Source: Sphingobacterium rhinopitheci (GTDB lineage Bacteria > Bacteroidota > Bacteroidia > Sphingobacteriales > Sphingobacteriaceae). Taken from it: a stretch of 64,000 nt of DNA. Under the pieces are notes generated by a model. The model did no database searches. It was not told where the DNA came from and saw only the letters and a list, made by a program, of their open reading frames with translations. The position numbers were made by a program, and so were the translations under genes. Below are positions 44,749 to 54,061 of this stretch, piece after piece. Positions within the stretch are counted from its first letter, which is position 1, and the number at the start of each line of letters is the position of its first letter. Location: assembly GCF_022627575.1 (NCBI RefSeq), contig NZ_JADEYQ010000002.1, positions 124,001-188,000 on the forward strand. Reading direction: 5' to 3'.

Positions 44749-47745
44749 CTATTCATACTTATTGACATAACGAGCTTCCAAATTGTTGATACGTGTTATC
44801 AAATTCGTATTACCGTGCAGTGATGCTATATATTTATAACGATCTAAAGTATCTACCGCCAGCTGTAACTCATTAACATCAAAACCCGACAAGCCTTTAC
44901 CTATAGATTCTAAATAAGCAAAACGCTGATCTAAATAATCAAGCCCTACTTCTGCTAATTTTAGCGCTTTATTATTATCCTTTACCCTTAGCAAAGTATC
45001 TACGATATAAGAATTAACCTGTACTTGCTGTGTATTGATTATTTTTCGGGGAATATTAGCCCATGCCAGTTGCGCTATATCGTTAGATTTTGTGAGATCA
45101 CCTTTTTTATTCAAAGTATCTAAAGCGAGGGCAATTGTTTCCTCCCATAAGTAGCGATTAACAAATATTTTATAGTCCGTATCGTAATGGTTTAGATGAG
45201 CAATATTACCAAGCTTATATTTTTCCATAATATTCCTATATAACGAATCTTCATTGACCAAAGAAACGCGATCTTCTTGTTGCTGAACATCAATAGGCAT
45301 CAATCGATAAACCATCCCTTCATTAACAAGATATTTATCCAAGCCGATAAAGTTTTCTGTAGAAAGCATATTGGCAAAATAAATTGGGCGTTCCCAATTA
45401 TTATGTGCTAATATTGCCATCACACCTAGCTCAGCTTTAGTGACATATTCTTTATTATAAGTCCATTTCATTGCTGTAGTGATATGATCGTTCCAAGATG
45501 CAGGAACAACACGATTACGCACAACAGTATCCTTATCTATTTGAAGTTGTATTTTTTTAGTCGGCAAAATATTAACATATTTACCATTGGTCAACTGCAC
45601 TTGATTGCTTTCATTATCCGAAAGCATTATCTTTAGTAAAGTAGCTAAATCTGTATAACCATCGATCCCCATCTCCTGCACATATAATACATCACGAACT
45701 CCTTTTTTCACTTTTTCAAAAGGTATTTCCATTGGAAGAGCTTTGGCCTTATTAATATCTTCCATCGCTTGTTTAATATACCAGTCGGATTGTAAGTAAC
45801 TCAAATTCACAATACGCACATCCGTACGAATGCCCTCCACCTCTTGCAAATACCATAATGGAAAAGTATCATTATCAGCATAGGTAAATAAAATCGCATT
45901 GGGTTCGCAAGATTCTAAATAATTATAAGCCATATCTCGCGTCCATTGTCGATCCGAACGATCGTGATCATCCCAGTTTTGAACAAGCAATATTATGGGG
46001 CCACCTAACAAAGCCAATGAAAAAGCCATCTGCATAGCAATTTTTTGAGCGACCATTTTTTTCAAAAGTGCACCTAATCCCAAAACCCCTAATCCAATCC
46101 AAATAGCGAATATATAGAAGGAGCCCGCATACGCGTAATCACGCTCCCGAGGTTGCATAGGAGTTTGATTTAAATAAATAACAATTGCCAAGCCGGTAAA
46201 AAAGAATAATAATCCGGTAACTAACGCATCTTTCTTTTGATTTTTTAGTTGCCATATCAAACCAATACAGCCCAATATCAGTGGTAAGAAGAAATACGTA
46301 TTTCGTGAAGGATCAGCCTTCATTGCATCAGATAAAGTACCTTGGCCTGCTAATCTACTATCTAGTATATTTATCCCCGACAACCAATTACCATTTATCT
46401 TCCCACCATGTCCTTGTACATCATTTTGCCTACCTACAAAATTCCACATCAAATAACGTAAATACATATGATTGACCTGGTAACTGAAGAAGAATTTGAG
46501 ATTATCTATAAATGTAGGATTTGAAGATCCTAAACTAAGGTAATGGTTATATAAGGAACCATGTTTATGGCTATATATTCTCGGGAACAACATCTCCTTA
46601 TCATAGGTATAAGTCGCCCCTACCTCGATCGGCCTATATTTATCCACATCCTTGTGAAATGATTCTTTTGTTTGTACGCCTACAATTTCCGACGTATAAA
46701 TAGGACCTTTCAACAAAGGCTCCGAACTATATTGCTCTCTACTTAAATAGCCTAAAAAAGAAAATACATTATCAGGAGATGCATTATTCAAGGATATATT
46801 GGTCTGAGACCTGATAATAAGCATAGTATACGAACTAAACCCAAACAACACAAAACAAATAGCTAATACCACCAATTGCACTATTGGTTTATGCTTTTTG
46901 ATCGAATAAACTATAGCATAAATGAGCATAGATGCTAAGCATAATACAAAAAAAACAATTCCAGTACCAAAACTTAAACCTAAGGAATTGACAAAAAACA
47001 AATCAAAATAAGCAGCCCCTTTAACCGTATATTGGATAATTCCCCACAGTATAAAAGCCAAGACAATAACCCCTAAGCCCAATGTTTTTAAAATACCTAA
47101 AAGAGTAGGTTTCTTAACCTTCTTAAAATAAATAACCAAGCCCAACGCAGGAATAGTTAATAAGTTGAGCAAATGCACACCAATAGATAGGCCCATCACA
47201 AAGGCCACTGCCAACAACCATCGGTTAGCATCTTGTTGATCCGCACGTGCTTCCCACTTCAATACCATCCAAAACACGATAGCGGTACACAAAGAAGACA
47301 TCGCATAAACCTCACTCTCCACAGCAGAATACCAAAAAGTATCCGTAAAAGCATAGCTCAAAGAACCTACTACTCCTGCGCCAAGAATCAACCCTTGATT
47401 TAAAGCAGAGTTTTTAGCCTCTCCTTTTGGTTGAATTTTCTTCGCTAAAGCAGTAATCGTCCAAAAAAGAAAAACAATCGTCAAAGCACTATATAGTGCT
47501 GAACCTACATTCATCCAAAATGCAATACGACTTGTATCACCAAAAGCAAGATTAGAAAGTATATTTTGAAGCATTAAGAACAAGGGAGCACCAGGTTGAT
47601 GGACAATCTCAAGCTTATAAGCGGAAGCAATAAACTCTCCCGTATCCCACCAACTATTAAAACGGTCCGCAGTAGATACATATATTAAAGCGGCAATAAG
47701 ACCACAGGCCCATCCTAATAGATTATTCCATTTATTATAATTCAT
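44749..47745 (-). CDS. Glycosyltransferase family 117 (DUF2723) membrane protein
   Basis: This large inner-membrane protein of about 998 residues was assigned its start at the Met at 47745 (MNYNKWNNLLGWACGL); 15 more upstream codons are open but lack support. The N-terminal 550 residues hold about 12 hydrophobic helices. WWDTGEFIASAYKLEIVHQP, early on, carries the acidic residue expected at the catalytic loop of GT-C transferases such as O-mannosyltransferases. The C-terminal 400 residues are soluble, with helical TPR-like segments. It probably transfers a lipid-linked sugar to exported proteins or glycans. The gene's 3' end abuts the oriC candidate. Confidence 0.85.
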   Translation of the reverse strand: MNYNKWNNLLGWACGLIAALIYVSTADRFNSWWDTGEFIASAYKLEIVHQPGAPLFLMLQNILSNLAFGDTSRIAFWMNVGSALYSALTIVFLFWTITALAKKIQPKGEAKNSALNQGLILGAGVVGSLSYAFTDTFWYSAVESEVYAMSSLCTAIVFWMVLKWEARADQQDANRWLLAVAFVMGLSIGVHLLNLLTIPALGLVIYFKKVKKPTLLGILKTLGLGVIVLAFILWGIIQYTVKGAAYFDLFFVNSLGLSFGTGIVFFVLCLASMLIYAIVYSIKKHKPIVQLVVLAICFVLFGFSSYTMLIIRSQTNISLNNASPDNVFSFLGYLSREQYSSEPLLKGPIYTSEIVGVQTKESFHKDVDKYRPIEVGATYTYDKEMLFPRIYSHKHGSLYNHYLSLGSSNPTFIDNLKFFFSYQVNHMYLRYLMWNFVGRQNDVQGHGGKINGNWLSGINILDSRLAGQGTLSDAMKADPSRNTYFFLPLILGCIGLIWQLKNQKKDALVTGLLFFFTGLAIVIYLNQTPMQPRERDYAYAGSFYIFAIWIGLGVLGLGALLKKMVAQKIAMQMAFSLALLGGPIILLVQNWDDHDRSDRQWTRDMAYNYLESCEPNAILFTYADNDTFPLWYLQEVEGIRTDVRIVNLSYLQSDWYIKQAMEDINKAKALPMEIPFEKVKKGVRDVLYVQEMGIDGYTDLATLLKIMLSDNESNQVQLTNGKYVNILPTKKIQLQIDKDTVVRNRVVPASWNDHITTAMKWTYNKEYVTKAELGVMAILAHNNWERPIYFANMLSTENFIGLDKYLVNEGMVYRLMPIDVQQQEDRVSLVNEDSLYRNIMEKYKLGNIAHLNHYDTDYKIFVNRYLWEETIALALDTLNKKGDLTKSNDIAQLAWANIPRKIINTQQVQVNSYIVDTLLRVKDNNKALKLAEVGLDYLDQRFAYLESIGKGLSGFDVNELQLAVDTLDRYKYIASLHGNTNLITRINNLEARYVNKYE

Positions 47746-47976
47746 ATATTTAAATTGGGTAGTACTATTTAAATCTAAATATAAAAACACTCATAACTAA
47801 GCAATTAACACTATTTAACAAAGAGAAAAATATAGCGTCAGCAACTAAAGGATAGACAAAAAAAATGCTAAAGATTAATTATAGATAGGATATTTAAACA
47901 TAATATCTTACAAAGATAAAGTCTATATATATCGAATAAATAGGCCCATTACATATTTAAATCTGATTTTTGTCAC

Positions 47977-48006
47977 TTTAATTATACCTGATTACCCCTA
48001 GATTTG
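47977..48006 (+). promoter_or_regulatory. Promoter of the OmpW-like gene
   Basis: TAGATTTG (47999-48006) is an exact TAnnTTTG -7 element, with TTTA 18 bp upstream (47977-47980). It gives a leader of roughly 20 bases before ATG 48033. Confidence 0.5.
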
Positions 48007-48032
48007 AGCAATCAAAATATAATAATATTAAT

Positions 48033-48704
48033 ATGAAAAAGGGATTATTAGCATTGGTATCAGGATTATTTTTAAGTCTTGGTGTAGTACAAGCACAAGA
48101 TGGTAGTGATTATTCAAAATGGCAGATTAGAGTTCGAGGAGTAGGTGTTGTACCTACGGAAAGTTCTGAAGTAGGCAAAATAGGTGGTAGTGTTGATGTT
48201 TCCGCTACATTTATCCCTGAAGTAGACTTCACGTATTTTTTTACCAAAAATATTGCTGCAGAATTAATATTGGGTACATCAAAGCATAAAATAAATACGC
48301 AGAATTCTGATTTATCATCTATTGGAGGCTCAAATAATACTTCCATCGATTTGGGACATGTTTGGTTGCTACCACCTACATTGACATTACAATATCACTT
48401 TCACCCTAGCCCTATTTGGAAACCATATGTAGGTATAGGTGCCAATTATACTATTTTTTATAATGAAGATGCAGGCCCTGTTGTAAAAGACATCAGCTAT
48501 AAAAACAAATTTTCGTTAGCCGCACAATTAGGTGTAGATATAAATGTATCAAAGAATTTCTTCTTGAATCTTGATATTAAGCAATTGTTCTTAAAAACAG
48601 ATGCAGATGTTGATGCTACAAATTTAGCTGCAGGCTTAAATATCCCTGCAAAAGTAACCCTCAACCCATTCCTATTAGGTTTTGGAGTAGGTATCAGACT
48701 ATAA
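48033..48704 (+). CDS. OmpW family outer membrane protein
   Basis: This 223-residue protein has a signal peptide to about VQAQ (residue 22). The mature part is an eight-stranded barrel of the OmpW type. WQIRVRGVGVVPTESSE forms the first strand and loop, and IPEVDFTYFFTKNIAAELIL and LLPPTLTLQYHFHP (with the hallmark LPPTL-QYHF) follow. PYVGIGANYTIFY comes next, and the chain ends FGVGIRL. OmpW proteins form small hydrophobic channels; the physiological cargo is unknown. It is monocistronic and convergent with metF across a shared terminator. Confidence 0.93.
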   Translation: MKKGLLALVSGLFLSLGVVQAQDGSDYSKWQIRVRGVGVVPTESSEVGKIGGSVDVSATFIPEVDFTYFFTKNIAAELILGTSKHKINTQNSDLSSIGGSNNTSIDLGHVWLLPPTLTLQYHFHPSPIWKPYVGIGANYTIFYNEDAGPVVKDISYKNKFSLAAQLGVDINVSKNFFLNLDIKQLFLKTDADVDATNLAAGLNIPAKVTLNPFLLGFGVGIRL

Positions 48705-48720
48705 CAGCACTTTGATTTAA

Positions 48721-48760
48721 TATAAAAATAGGGAAGTAATATTACTTCCCTATTTTTATA
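48721..48760. terminator. Bidirectional palindromic terminator
   Basis: A perfect 20-bp inverted repeat, TATAAAAATAGGGAAGTAAT and its complement, sits between the convergent OmpW-like gene and metF, with A and T runs at either end. Confidence 0.9.
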
Positions 48761-49717
48761 TTAGAATAATTGCTCTACAATTTTTTTCGTAGGCCCAGGA
48801 TTACTCATGGTATAAAAATGTAAAACTGGCGCTCCAAAATCAATAAGCTCCTTACACATATTAACCATCCATTCCTGACTTACTTGATGTACATCTGCCG
48901 TATTTTTGCAGCTGCTGATGGCATCACTCAATTCTTCTGGTATATCCAAATGAAATATTTTTGGCAATGCTATCAATTGTTTTTTACTTGTTAAAGGTTT
49001 TAAGCCTGGAATAATAGGTACATGAATATCATGCTCACGGCATTTGGTCACAAAATCTTTGTACTTATTGATATCAAAAAACATCTGAGTAACAATAAAT
49101 TCAGCTCCCATTTCTACTTTCTTTTTCAACCATTTGAAATCAGTATTGAAATTTGGCGCTTCAAAATGCTTCTCCGGATATCCCGCTACACCGATACAAA
49201 AATTAGTTTTAGAGCTACTTTCAATATCCTCGTGCAAATATTTACCCTGATTCATATCCGAAACTTGCTCCAAAAGATCTGTTGCATAAGCATGTCCGCC
49301 CGCTGTAGGAATAAAATCACCATCGCCCTTACGTGCATCACCACGAAGTACTAATACATTATCAATACCTAAAAAATCTAAGTCAATCAATGCATTCTCG
49401 GTCTCCTCTTTGGTAAAACCACCACAAATCAAATGCGGAACAGCGTCTACTTTGTATTTACTCATAATAGCGGCACAAATAGCCACCGTTCCCGGACGCT
49501 TGCGATAAGCAACGCGTTCTAATAAACCATTAGCATGTTGTTTGTATAAATAATCCTCACGGTGATAAGTAACATCAATAAAAGGAGGTTTGAATTCCAT
49601 CAATTCATCCATTGTATTAAAGATACTCTGAATTCCTTGTCCTTTTGCCGGTGGTAGCAATTCAAAAGAGAATAACGTCTTACCCTTAGCATTTTTAATA
49701 TGATCAATAATTTTCAT
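48761..49717 (-). CDS. metF: Methylenetetrahydrofolate reductase
   Basis: This complete 318-residue cytoplasmic flavoenzyme reduces 5,10-methylene-THF to 5-methyl-THF, the methyl donor for methionine synthesis. Family landmarks are FSFELLPPAKGQG with the catalytic Glu19, VTYHREDYLYK, the FAD-site strand VLVLRGDARKGDGDF, FCIGVAGYPEKH and EFIVTQMFFDINKY. It is TIM-barrel only, like other bacterial MetF proteins. An SAM-I riboswitch lies in its leader, so it should be repressed when S-adenosylmethionine is plentiful. No other methionine gene is adjacent. Confidence 0.97.
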   Translation of the reverse strand: MKIIDHIKNAKGKTLFSFELLPPAKGQGIQSIFNTMDELMEFKPPFIDVTYHREDYLYKQHANGLLERVAYRKRPGTVAICAAIMSKYKVDAVPHLICGGFTKEETENALIDLDFLGIDNVLVLRGDARKGDGDFIPTAGGHAYATDLLEQVSDMNQGKYLHEDIESSSKTNFCIGVAGYPEKHFEAPNFNTDFKWLKKKVEMGAEFIVTQMFFDINKYKDFVTKCREHDIHVPIIPGLKPLTSKKQLIALPKIFHLDIPEELSDAISSCKNTADVHQVSQEWMVNMCKELIDFGAPVLHFYTMSNPGPTKKIVEQLF

Positions 49718-49769
49718 GTTCTGTTCATTTAGGCTTAGAGAAAACGCACCACGGCATAAGTGTGTCTGA

Positions 49770-49872
49770 GCTTATCTTTCCCGTACAAAATTTGGGTAGA
49801 ATGCAGCACCTTGACAAGTGTCAGGTTGCTAAGGCTTCAGCGGGTCTATTCCCTCTGCCTTTCTCTATAAGC
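49770..49872 (-). ncRNA. SAM-I riboswitch (S-box) upstream of metF
   Basis: Read on the minus strand, the 103-nt element has the S-box order. P1 is closed by GCTTAT and ATAAGC. Then come the conserved AGAGAAAGGCAGAGGGA, GACCCGCTGAAGCC and AGCAACC. P3 is CCTGACA-CTT-GTCAAGG, and a final CCC-GGG stem follows before P1 closes. It ends 52 nt before the metF start. Binding of SAM should lower metF expression; whether through termination or translation is not clear, since the downstream hairpin is weak. Confidence 0.92.
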
Positions 49873-49964
49873 ATAGCTAATATCGTGATTAGATTTATAA
49901 AGTCAAAATGAAATTGAACATATATTACAGGAATGGAAAGGAAGTATAAAATACTTACAATATA

Positions 49965-49997
49965 AATAAGCATTGATAAATCCTATCAATGCTTATT
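49965..49997 (-). terminator. Hairpin after the GNAT gene
   Basis: AATAAGCATTGATA and TATCAATGCTTATT form a 14-bp perfect stem with loop AATCC, just beyond the minus-strand GNAT stop. The following U tract is poor but the stem is strong. Confidence 0.65.
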
Positions 49998-49999
49998 CT

Positions 50000-50317
50000 T
50001 TAGGACATAAACCTGTCTTTATAATCTTCATGGACGATTCGTAACCAAACTAAATGACGCTTAATATACGCAAATACCAATGGGCATAAAGGAATCAATA
50101 CAAGTTTATTACTATCCAAATATTGCAGTGTTTTTTCAATCAACGCTGTTGCAACCCCTCTACCAGCTAGTTGTTCAGGGCTTTCCGTATGGATTAACGA
50201 AATTATAGTATGATGCTCTCTATAATCGATAAAAGCAGTATAACCGTCTACGGACAATTCAAATCTTTGGGCATGATTATTCTTGACAAGATCGATACTT
50301 TGAAATTCTTCTTTCAT
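50000..50317 (-). CDS. Small GNAT-family N-acetyltransferase (YjdJ-like)
   Basis: This 105-residue, single-domain acetyltransferase is of the short YjdJ/COG2388 type. The acetyl-CoA pyrophosphate loop is GRGVATALIEKTL (52-64), preceded by the TESPEQLAGRG strand. The substrate is unknown; relatives may acetylate small molecules. It starts 9 bp after the pirin gene, so the two are co-transcribed, ending in a hairpin. Confidence 0.85.
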   Translation of the reverse strand: MKEEFQSIDLVKNNHAQRFELSVDGYTAFIDYREHHTIISLIHTESPEQLAGRGVATALIEKTLQYLDSNKLVLIPLCPLVFAYIKRHLVWLRIVHEDYKDRFMS

Positions 50318-50326
50318 CGTTTTATA

Positions 50327-51196
50327 CTAATTAAGATGACCATATTTTCCAGTTTGAAACTCTGCTATAGCTTCTTCAATTTCCTGCTCCGTATTCATCA
50401 CAAATGGTCCGTAATGAACAATAGATTCATGAATCGGCTGACCTCCAGCTATAAATACAACTGCATCTTCATCGACAGAAATCGTAAAATCATTCCCATT
50501 ATTTGCCATCAAAGCCAAATGATCCACAGCTACAGCATCTTTATGATTAATAGTAATATGCCCTTCCAACACTAAAACAAACGTATTATAGGCTGCTGGA
50601 ATAGTAAACTCTACTTCTGCTCCTGCCGTCGCTTTTAGATTATACATCTCTATGGGTGTAAATGTGCTAGCTACGCCATTTGTTTCTTGAAAACTACCCG
50701 CTATAACCTCCACATAACCTTTATTGTCATCCAATAGATGACGTGCAATAGCTGCATTTGATAAAGCTTGATATTTTGGAGCAGTAGATTTATCCTTTGC
50801 AGGAAGGTTAACCCACAATTGGATCATCTGAAAAAGTCCACCTTCTCGACTCCATTCTGTTTCGTGAAATTCTTTATGCAAGACACCACTCCCTGCGGTC
50901 ATCCATTGTACATCACCTTCACCGATGATACCGCCGCCGCCACTGCTATCGCCATGTTCTACACGACCCTGATATGCAATAGTTATTGTTTCAAATCCTT
51001 TGTGTGGATGTACACCTACCCCTTTGGGTATTTCACTTGGAGGAAACACATATTTAGAATTATAATCTAACAATAAAAATGGATCCATTCGTTCTTGGCT
51101 CATATCTGGATAGCCAGGGATAAAATTATGTACTCTAAATCCATCCCCCACAAAATGGGGTTTTTTAGGCGAAAAAACGTTTTCAACTGTTTTCAT
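50327..51196 (-). CDS. Pirin family protein
   Basis: This 289-residue bicupin is of the pirin (YhhW/quercetinase-like) family. The metal site matches the known pirin ligands: His63 and His65 in GVHPHKGFETI, and His107 and Glu109 in VLHKEFHE. RVEHGDSSGGGGIIGEGDVQ and WMTAGSGVLH are the family signature. Some members oxidise quercetin; others are redox-sensitive regulators. It is cytoplasmic and forms an operon with the GNAT gene. Confidence 0.93.
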   Translation of the reverse strand: MKTVENVFSPKKPHFVGDGFRVHNFIPGYPDMSQERMDPFLLLDYNSKYVFPPSEIPKGVGVHPHKGFETITIAYQGRVEHGDSSGGGGIIGEGDVQWMTAGSGVLHKEFHETEWSREGGLFQMIQLWVNLPAKDKSTAPKYQALSNAAIARHLLDDNKGYVEVIAGSFQETNGVASTFTPIEMYNLKATAGAEVEFTIPAAYNTFVLVLEGHITINHKDAVAVDHLALMANNGNDFTISVDEDAVVFIAGGQPIHESIVHYGPFVMNTEQEIEEAIAEFQTGKYGHLN

Positions 51197-51338
51197 AGTT
51201 ATCTATATTTAAATATTACTACTGCTGTCGAACAATAATCAGATATTGTTTTTCATACTCTAAAATTACAGATTATTTAAGCGCTAAAAGTTAATATAGA
51301 TTAACAAATAATCAATACATATTACTATCCATAAATAA

Positions 51339-51371
51339 AAAAAGGGAAAAGCTTTGAACTTTTCCCTTTTT
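51339..51371 (-). terminator. rimM terminator
   Basis: AAAAAGGGAAAA and TTTTCCCTTTTT pair around a 9-base loop immediately after the rimM stop. The flanking A run gives a U tract on the minus strand. Confidence 0.85.
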
Positions 51372-51372
51372 G

Positions 51373-51900
51373 CTATTCTTTATATAAATCTACTAGTCCT
51401 TCGGGTAGATCCACTTCTAAAATCTCTTCTTCGCCATCTATACCTAGAATCAGATCTTCGGAGAGCGGAAACATCAATTGCTTACCATCTTCCATTTCTA
51501 CAGTAGCGATAAATTGCTGTGGCATTTCTGTCACGTCTATAATCTCACCCAACTCACCATGTTGTTCATCGATAACAACAAACCCTACTAAATCAGTCCA
51601 TCGAAAGTCATCAGGATCACGTATAGGCAATTTATCATTAGGAAGATACATCTTCTTACGCACTAGGGGTTGAGCCTTATCAATATGATCTACATCTTCG
51701 AAAGTCACATATGCCGTACTATTATTATGTAATTTGACTGTATCAATAAAGTAAGGAACAAGTTTTTTGTTCACTTCCAAAAATATTACATCTAAATCCA
51801 AGTCTGCATAATCCTCAAACTCAAAAAATAACTGAACCTCACCTTTTAGACCTCTGGTCTTACTCACATATCCGATATAAAAACTTTCTTCGATTGTCAT
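51373..51900 (-). CDS. rimM: Ribosome maturation factor RimM
   Basis: This 175-residue protein binds ribosomal protein S19 and helps mature the 30S head and process 16S rRNA. The N-terminal RimM barrel starts FYIGYVSKTRGLKGEVQLFF, the defining G-x-GLKGE motif; VRKKMYLPNDKLP and the C-terminal PRC-barrel domain follow (LVGFVVIDEQHGELGEIIDV; LMFPLSEDLILGID). Length is normal. In most bacteria it follows rpsP directly; here an opposed small gene and a terminator lie between them, so it must have its own promoter. Confidence 0.95.
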   Translation of the reverse strand: MTIEESFYIGYVSKTRGLKGEVQLFFEFEDYADLDLDVIFLEVNKKLVPYFIDTVKLHNNSTAYVTFEDVDHIDKAQPLVRKKMYLPNDKLPIRDPDDFRWTDLVGFVVIDEQHGELGEIIDVTEMPQQFIATVEMEDGKQLMFPLSEDLILGIDGEEEILEVDLPEGLVDLYKE

Positions 51901-52027
51901 AATGCAAAAATATGAAATAAAATAGATTATCAGCTACAAACAGAAGAGTTGTGACTGCAGTCAATAAAAGATACTTTAAAATAAAGTATATCTTTAAAGA
52001 AAATAAATTTCCTTAAAGATTAATACA

Positions 52028-52411
52028 ATGAAAATTACAATTCTAATTTGTATACTGATGTACTCTTCGACAGTATTAGCCCAAAACATCAAAACAAATG
52101 ATATCTATTTAGAAAATTATAAATTATCTAAAAAAAGGGGAAATAGATTTTTGATCATTGGAGGGTCAAGCGTAGCTGCAGGTACAGCTTTATTACTTGT
52201 TCCAAGTAATAATCCTTATGTAAAAGTATTTTCACTCCTTACAGGTTTCTCCTTTATTGGTACAGGTGTTATTATAAGTACATTCAGTATCCCATTTTAC
52301 CTAACAGCACGTGACAATAAAAAGAAAATATATCGATTAGAACCTTTAGCAAGCACACAACAAGTAAACAATAAACCATATACGAGTATTGGCTTACAGC
52401 TAAAATTTTAA
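52028..52411 (+). CDS. Hypothetical small exported/membrane protein between rpsP and rimM
   Basis: This 127-residue protein of no recognised family has a signal peptide (MKITILICILMYSSTVLAQ, residues 1-19). After a polar stretch come two hydrophobic segments (FLIIGGSSVAAGTALLLVPS and FSLLTGFSFIGTGVIISTFS) and a basic tail ending in Phe (SIGLQLKF). It looks like a two-pass membrane protein or a small outer-membrane protein. It is transcribed against the flanking rimM and rpsP genes and divides that normally continuous unit. Confidence 0.6.
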   Translation: MKITILICILMYSSTVLAQNIKTNDIYLENYKLSKKRGNRFLIIGGSSVAAGTALLLVPSNNPYVKVFSLLTGFSFIGTGVIISTFSIPFYLTARDNKKKIYRLEPLASTQQVNNKPYTSIGLQLKF

Positions 52412-52418
52412 AACAAAA

Positions 52419-52444
52419 AAGCCGATTCAAAAATGAATCGGCTT
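52419..52444 (-). terminator. rpsP terminator
   Basis: AAGCCGATTCA and TGAATCGGCTT form an 11-bp stem with an AAAA loop. The A run on the plus-strand left side reads as U on the minus strand, so it stops rpsP transcription before rimM. Confidence 0.85.
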
Positions 52445-52464
52445 CATGAATACTGTATGAAAGA

Positions 52465-52986
52465 TTAACCTTCAGTTTCTTCAGTTGTTTCTTCAGCAGC
52501 TTCTTCAGCAGGAGCTTCTTCAGCAACAGGAGCATTTTTAGCAGCGATTGCTGCAGCTTTTGCATCTTTTTTAGCAGCCTCAGCTACTAAAGCAGCTTTT
52601 TTAGCTTCAGCTTTAGCATTTGCTAAACCGTCTTTTTTGCCCGAAACTTTAGCCGCATTAGCTTCAGTCCAAGCAGCAAATTTTGTCTCTAAAGCAGCTT
52701 CATCAAAAGCACCTTTTTTAACACCACCTTGTAAGTGTTTTTTGTATAAAACACCTTTATCCGAAAGGATAGTACGAGCTGTGTCAGTAGGTTGTGCACC
52801 TTTATTCATCCAATCCAACGCTTTATCAAAATCCAAAACGATAGTCGCTGGATTAGTGTTTGGGTTGTAAGAACCGATACGGTCGATGAATTTACCATCA
52901 CGTGGAGCACGTGCATCTGCTACTACTAGGTGGTAAAAAGGACGTCCTTTTTTACCATGTCTTTGCAATCTGATTTTAGTTGCCAT
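52465..52986 (-). CDS. rpsP: 30S ribosomal protein S16 with C-terminal extension
   Basis: The S16 core occupies residues 1-85: [40 protein letters not shown], and the [20 protein letters not shown] segment. S16 is usually about 80-90 residues, but this one has 173. The remainder is a Lys/Ala-rich helix (about 90-150) ending in a Glu/Thr acidic tail ([13 protein letters not shown]). Extended S16 proteins are usual in Bacteroidota; the tail's role is unknown. The gene is monocistronic, ending at a terminator. Confidence 0.96.
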   Translation of the reverse strand: MATKIRLQRHGKKGRPFYHLVVADARAPRDGKFIDRIGSYNPNTNPATIVLDFDKALDWMNKGAQPTDTARTILSDKGVLYKKHLQGGVKKGAFDEAALETKFAAWTEANAAKVSGKKDGLANAKAEAKKAALVAEAAKKDAKAAAIAAKNAPVAEEAPAEEAAEETTEETEG

Positions 52987-53073
52987 GTTTTTATTTTTTT
53001 ATGTATTCAACATATCCCCCGTACTTCATGTAAGAGGGGACGCAAAGATACTAATATTTTCTAAATCAAAAAA

Positions 53074-54060
53074 CTATTTATCAGCCAATTGCCTCACATC
53101 CTTTGGAAGAACACCATACTGTTTAACAAAATTTCGTGTAAAATGATGGGCATATTTAAAGCCTGTTTCATAAGCTATTTCTTTAATACACTTGGGGCTA
53201 TTTACCAACAAGTTATAGGCATATTTCATTCTTAATTTACGAATATAACTGAATATTGTATCCTGATACCTACATTTAAATAAATATTTCAATTTGTATT
53301 CATTGATACAAAACTGTTTAGACAAATCGTTCATTCGAAAATCTTCTTTAAAATATATATCTAGATATTTTTTTATCTGACTAATTATCAATTGATCTTC
53401 CATTCGAAATTTCTCCGTTAGAAAAAGATTACTTGCCCCTTTAAACACACTAATAATAAGCTCCCTGACTCTACATTTAATAAATTCAATAGCGAACTGA
53501 TCATTATAGTCATGATATATCAAAGAAGTTAACATATCATATTGAATGGCTGTAATAGCAACCGGCACCTTGAACAAATTAATTGAATCCTGTAGAATTT
53601 CATACAAGGAGGCAAAACAATACCCTTGCGATTGCAGCAATTGAACCAAAAATGCTTCTGTCATGTAGATATCTAGGACTTTTCTGGATTTTCGGTATTG
53701 CAGGATACTATTTGTTTTATATTTAGCGACAAATTGATAGTTGAGGGATAATAACTCCGTAGACGCCTCCAATTCGTTATCATATTCAAATTCGCCTCCT
53801 TCCATTTCAAATTGAATTTTAATGGTTGGGAGCAACGAATTAACAGCCAACTTAAATGGCTTATAGACATTCCAATCTTGATAACAACATACAATTCCAT
53901 CGAAGTTTATATATAGTAACTCACCAAATACATAATCATTATTGATCTCTACATGTCGAAATCCATTCCTTCTTTTAACATTTTTACCCTTAAATAAATC
54001 ACTTATTGATTCTACATTATAAAATTGACTCCAAGTTAAATCGGCTATTGTATCCTTCAT
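53074..54060 (-). CDS. AraC-family transcriptional regulator
   Basis: This 328-residue regulator has an unrecognised N-terminal sensing region (1-220) and two C-terminal AraC helix-turn-helix units (about 230-325). QIKKYLDIYFKEDFRMNDLS begins the DNA-binding domain, and CIKEIAYETGFKYAHHFTRN with KQYGVLPKDVRQ is the second HTH signature. It resembles PchR-type regulators, which bind siderophores. It is divergent from a siderophore-receptor gene 91 bp away, and a 21-bp direct repeat lies between them, so it very likely controls that receptor and itself. Confidence 0.88.
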   Translation of the reverse strand: MKDTIADLTWSQFYNVESISDLFKGKNVKRRNGFRHVEINNDYVFGELLYINFDGIVCCYQDWNVYKPFKLAVNSLLPTIKIQFEMEGGEFEYDNELEASTELLSLNYQFVAKYKTNSILQYRKSRKVLDIYMTEAFLVQLLQSQGYCFASLYEILQDSINLFKVPVAITAIQYDMLTSLIYHDYNDQFAIEFIKCRVRELIISVFKGASNLFLTEKFRMEDQLIISQIKKYLDIYFKEDFRMNDLSKQFCINEYKLKYLFKCRYQDTIFSYIRKLRMKYAYNLLVNSPKCIKEIAYETGFKYAHHFTRNFVKQYGVLPKDVRQLADK

Positions 54061-54061
54061 T

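Noticed and set aside
46640..46648. Single TTATCCACA within the GT117 gene
   Set aside because: One exact DnaA box inside a coding region without partners or spacing pattern; expected by chance and unconnected to the candidate origin.
52284..52565. Leu/Lys-rich frame crossing the rpsP end
   Set aside because: It arises from the Ala/Glu repeat codons of the S16 tail read in another frame.
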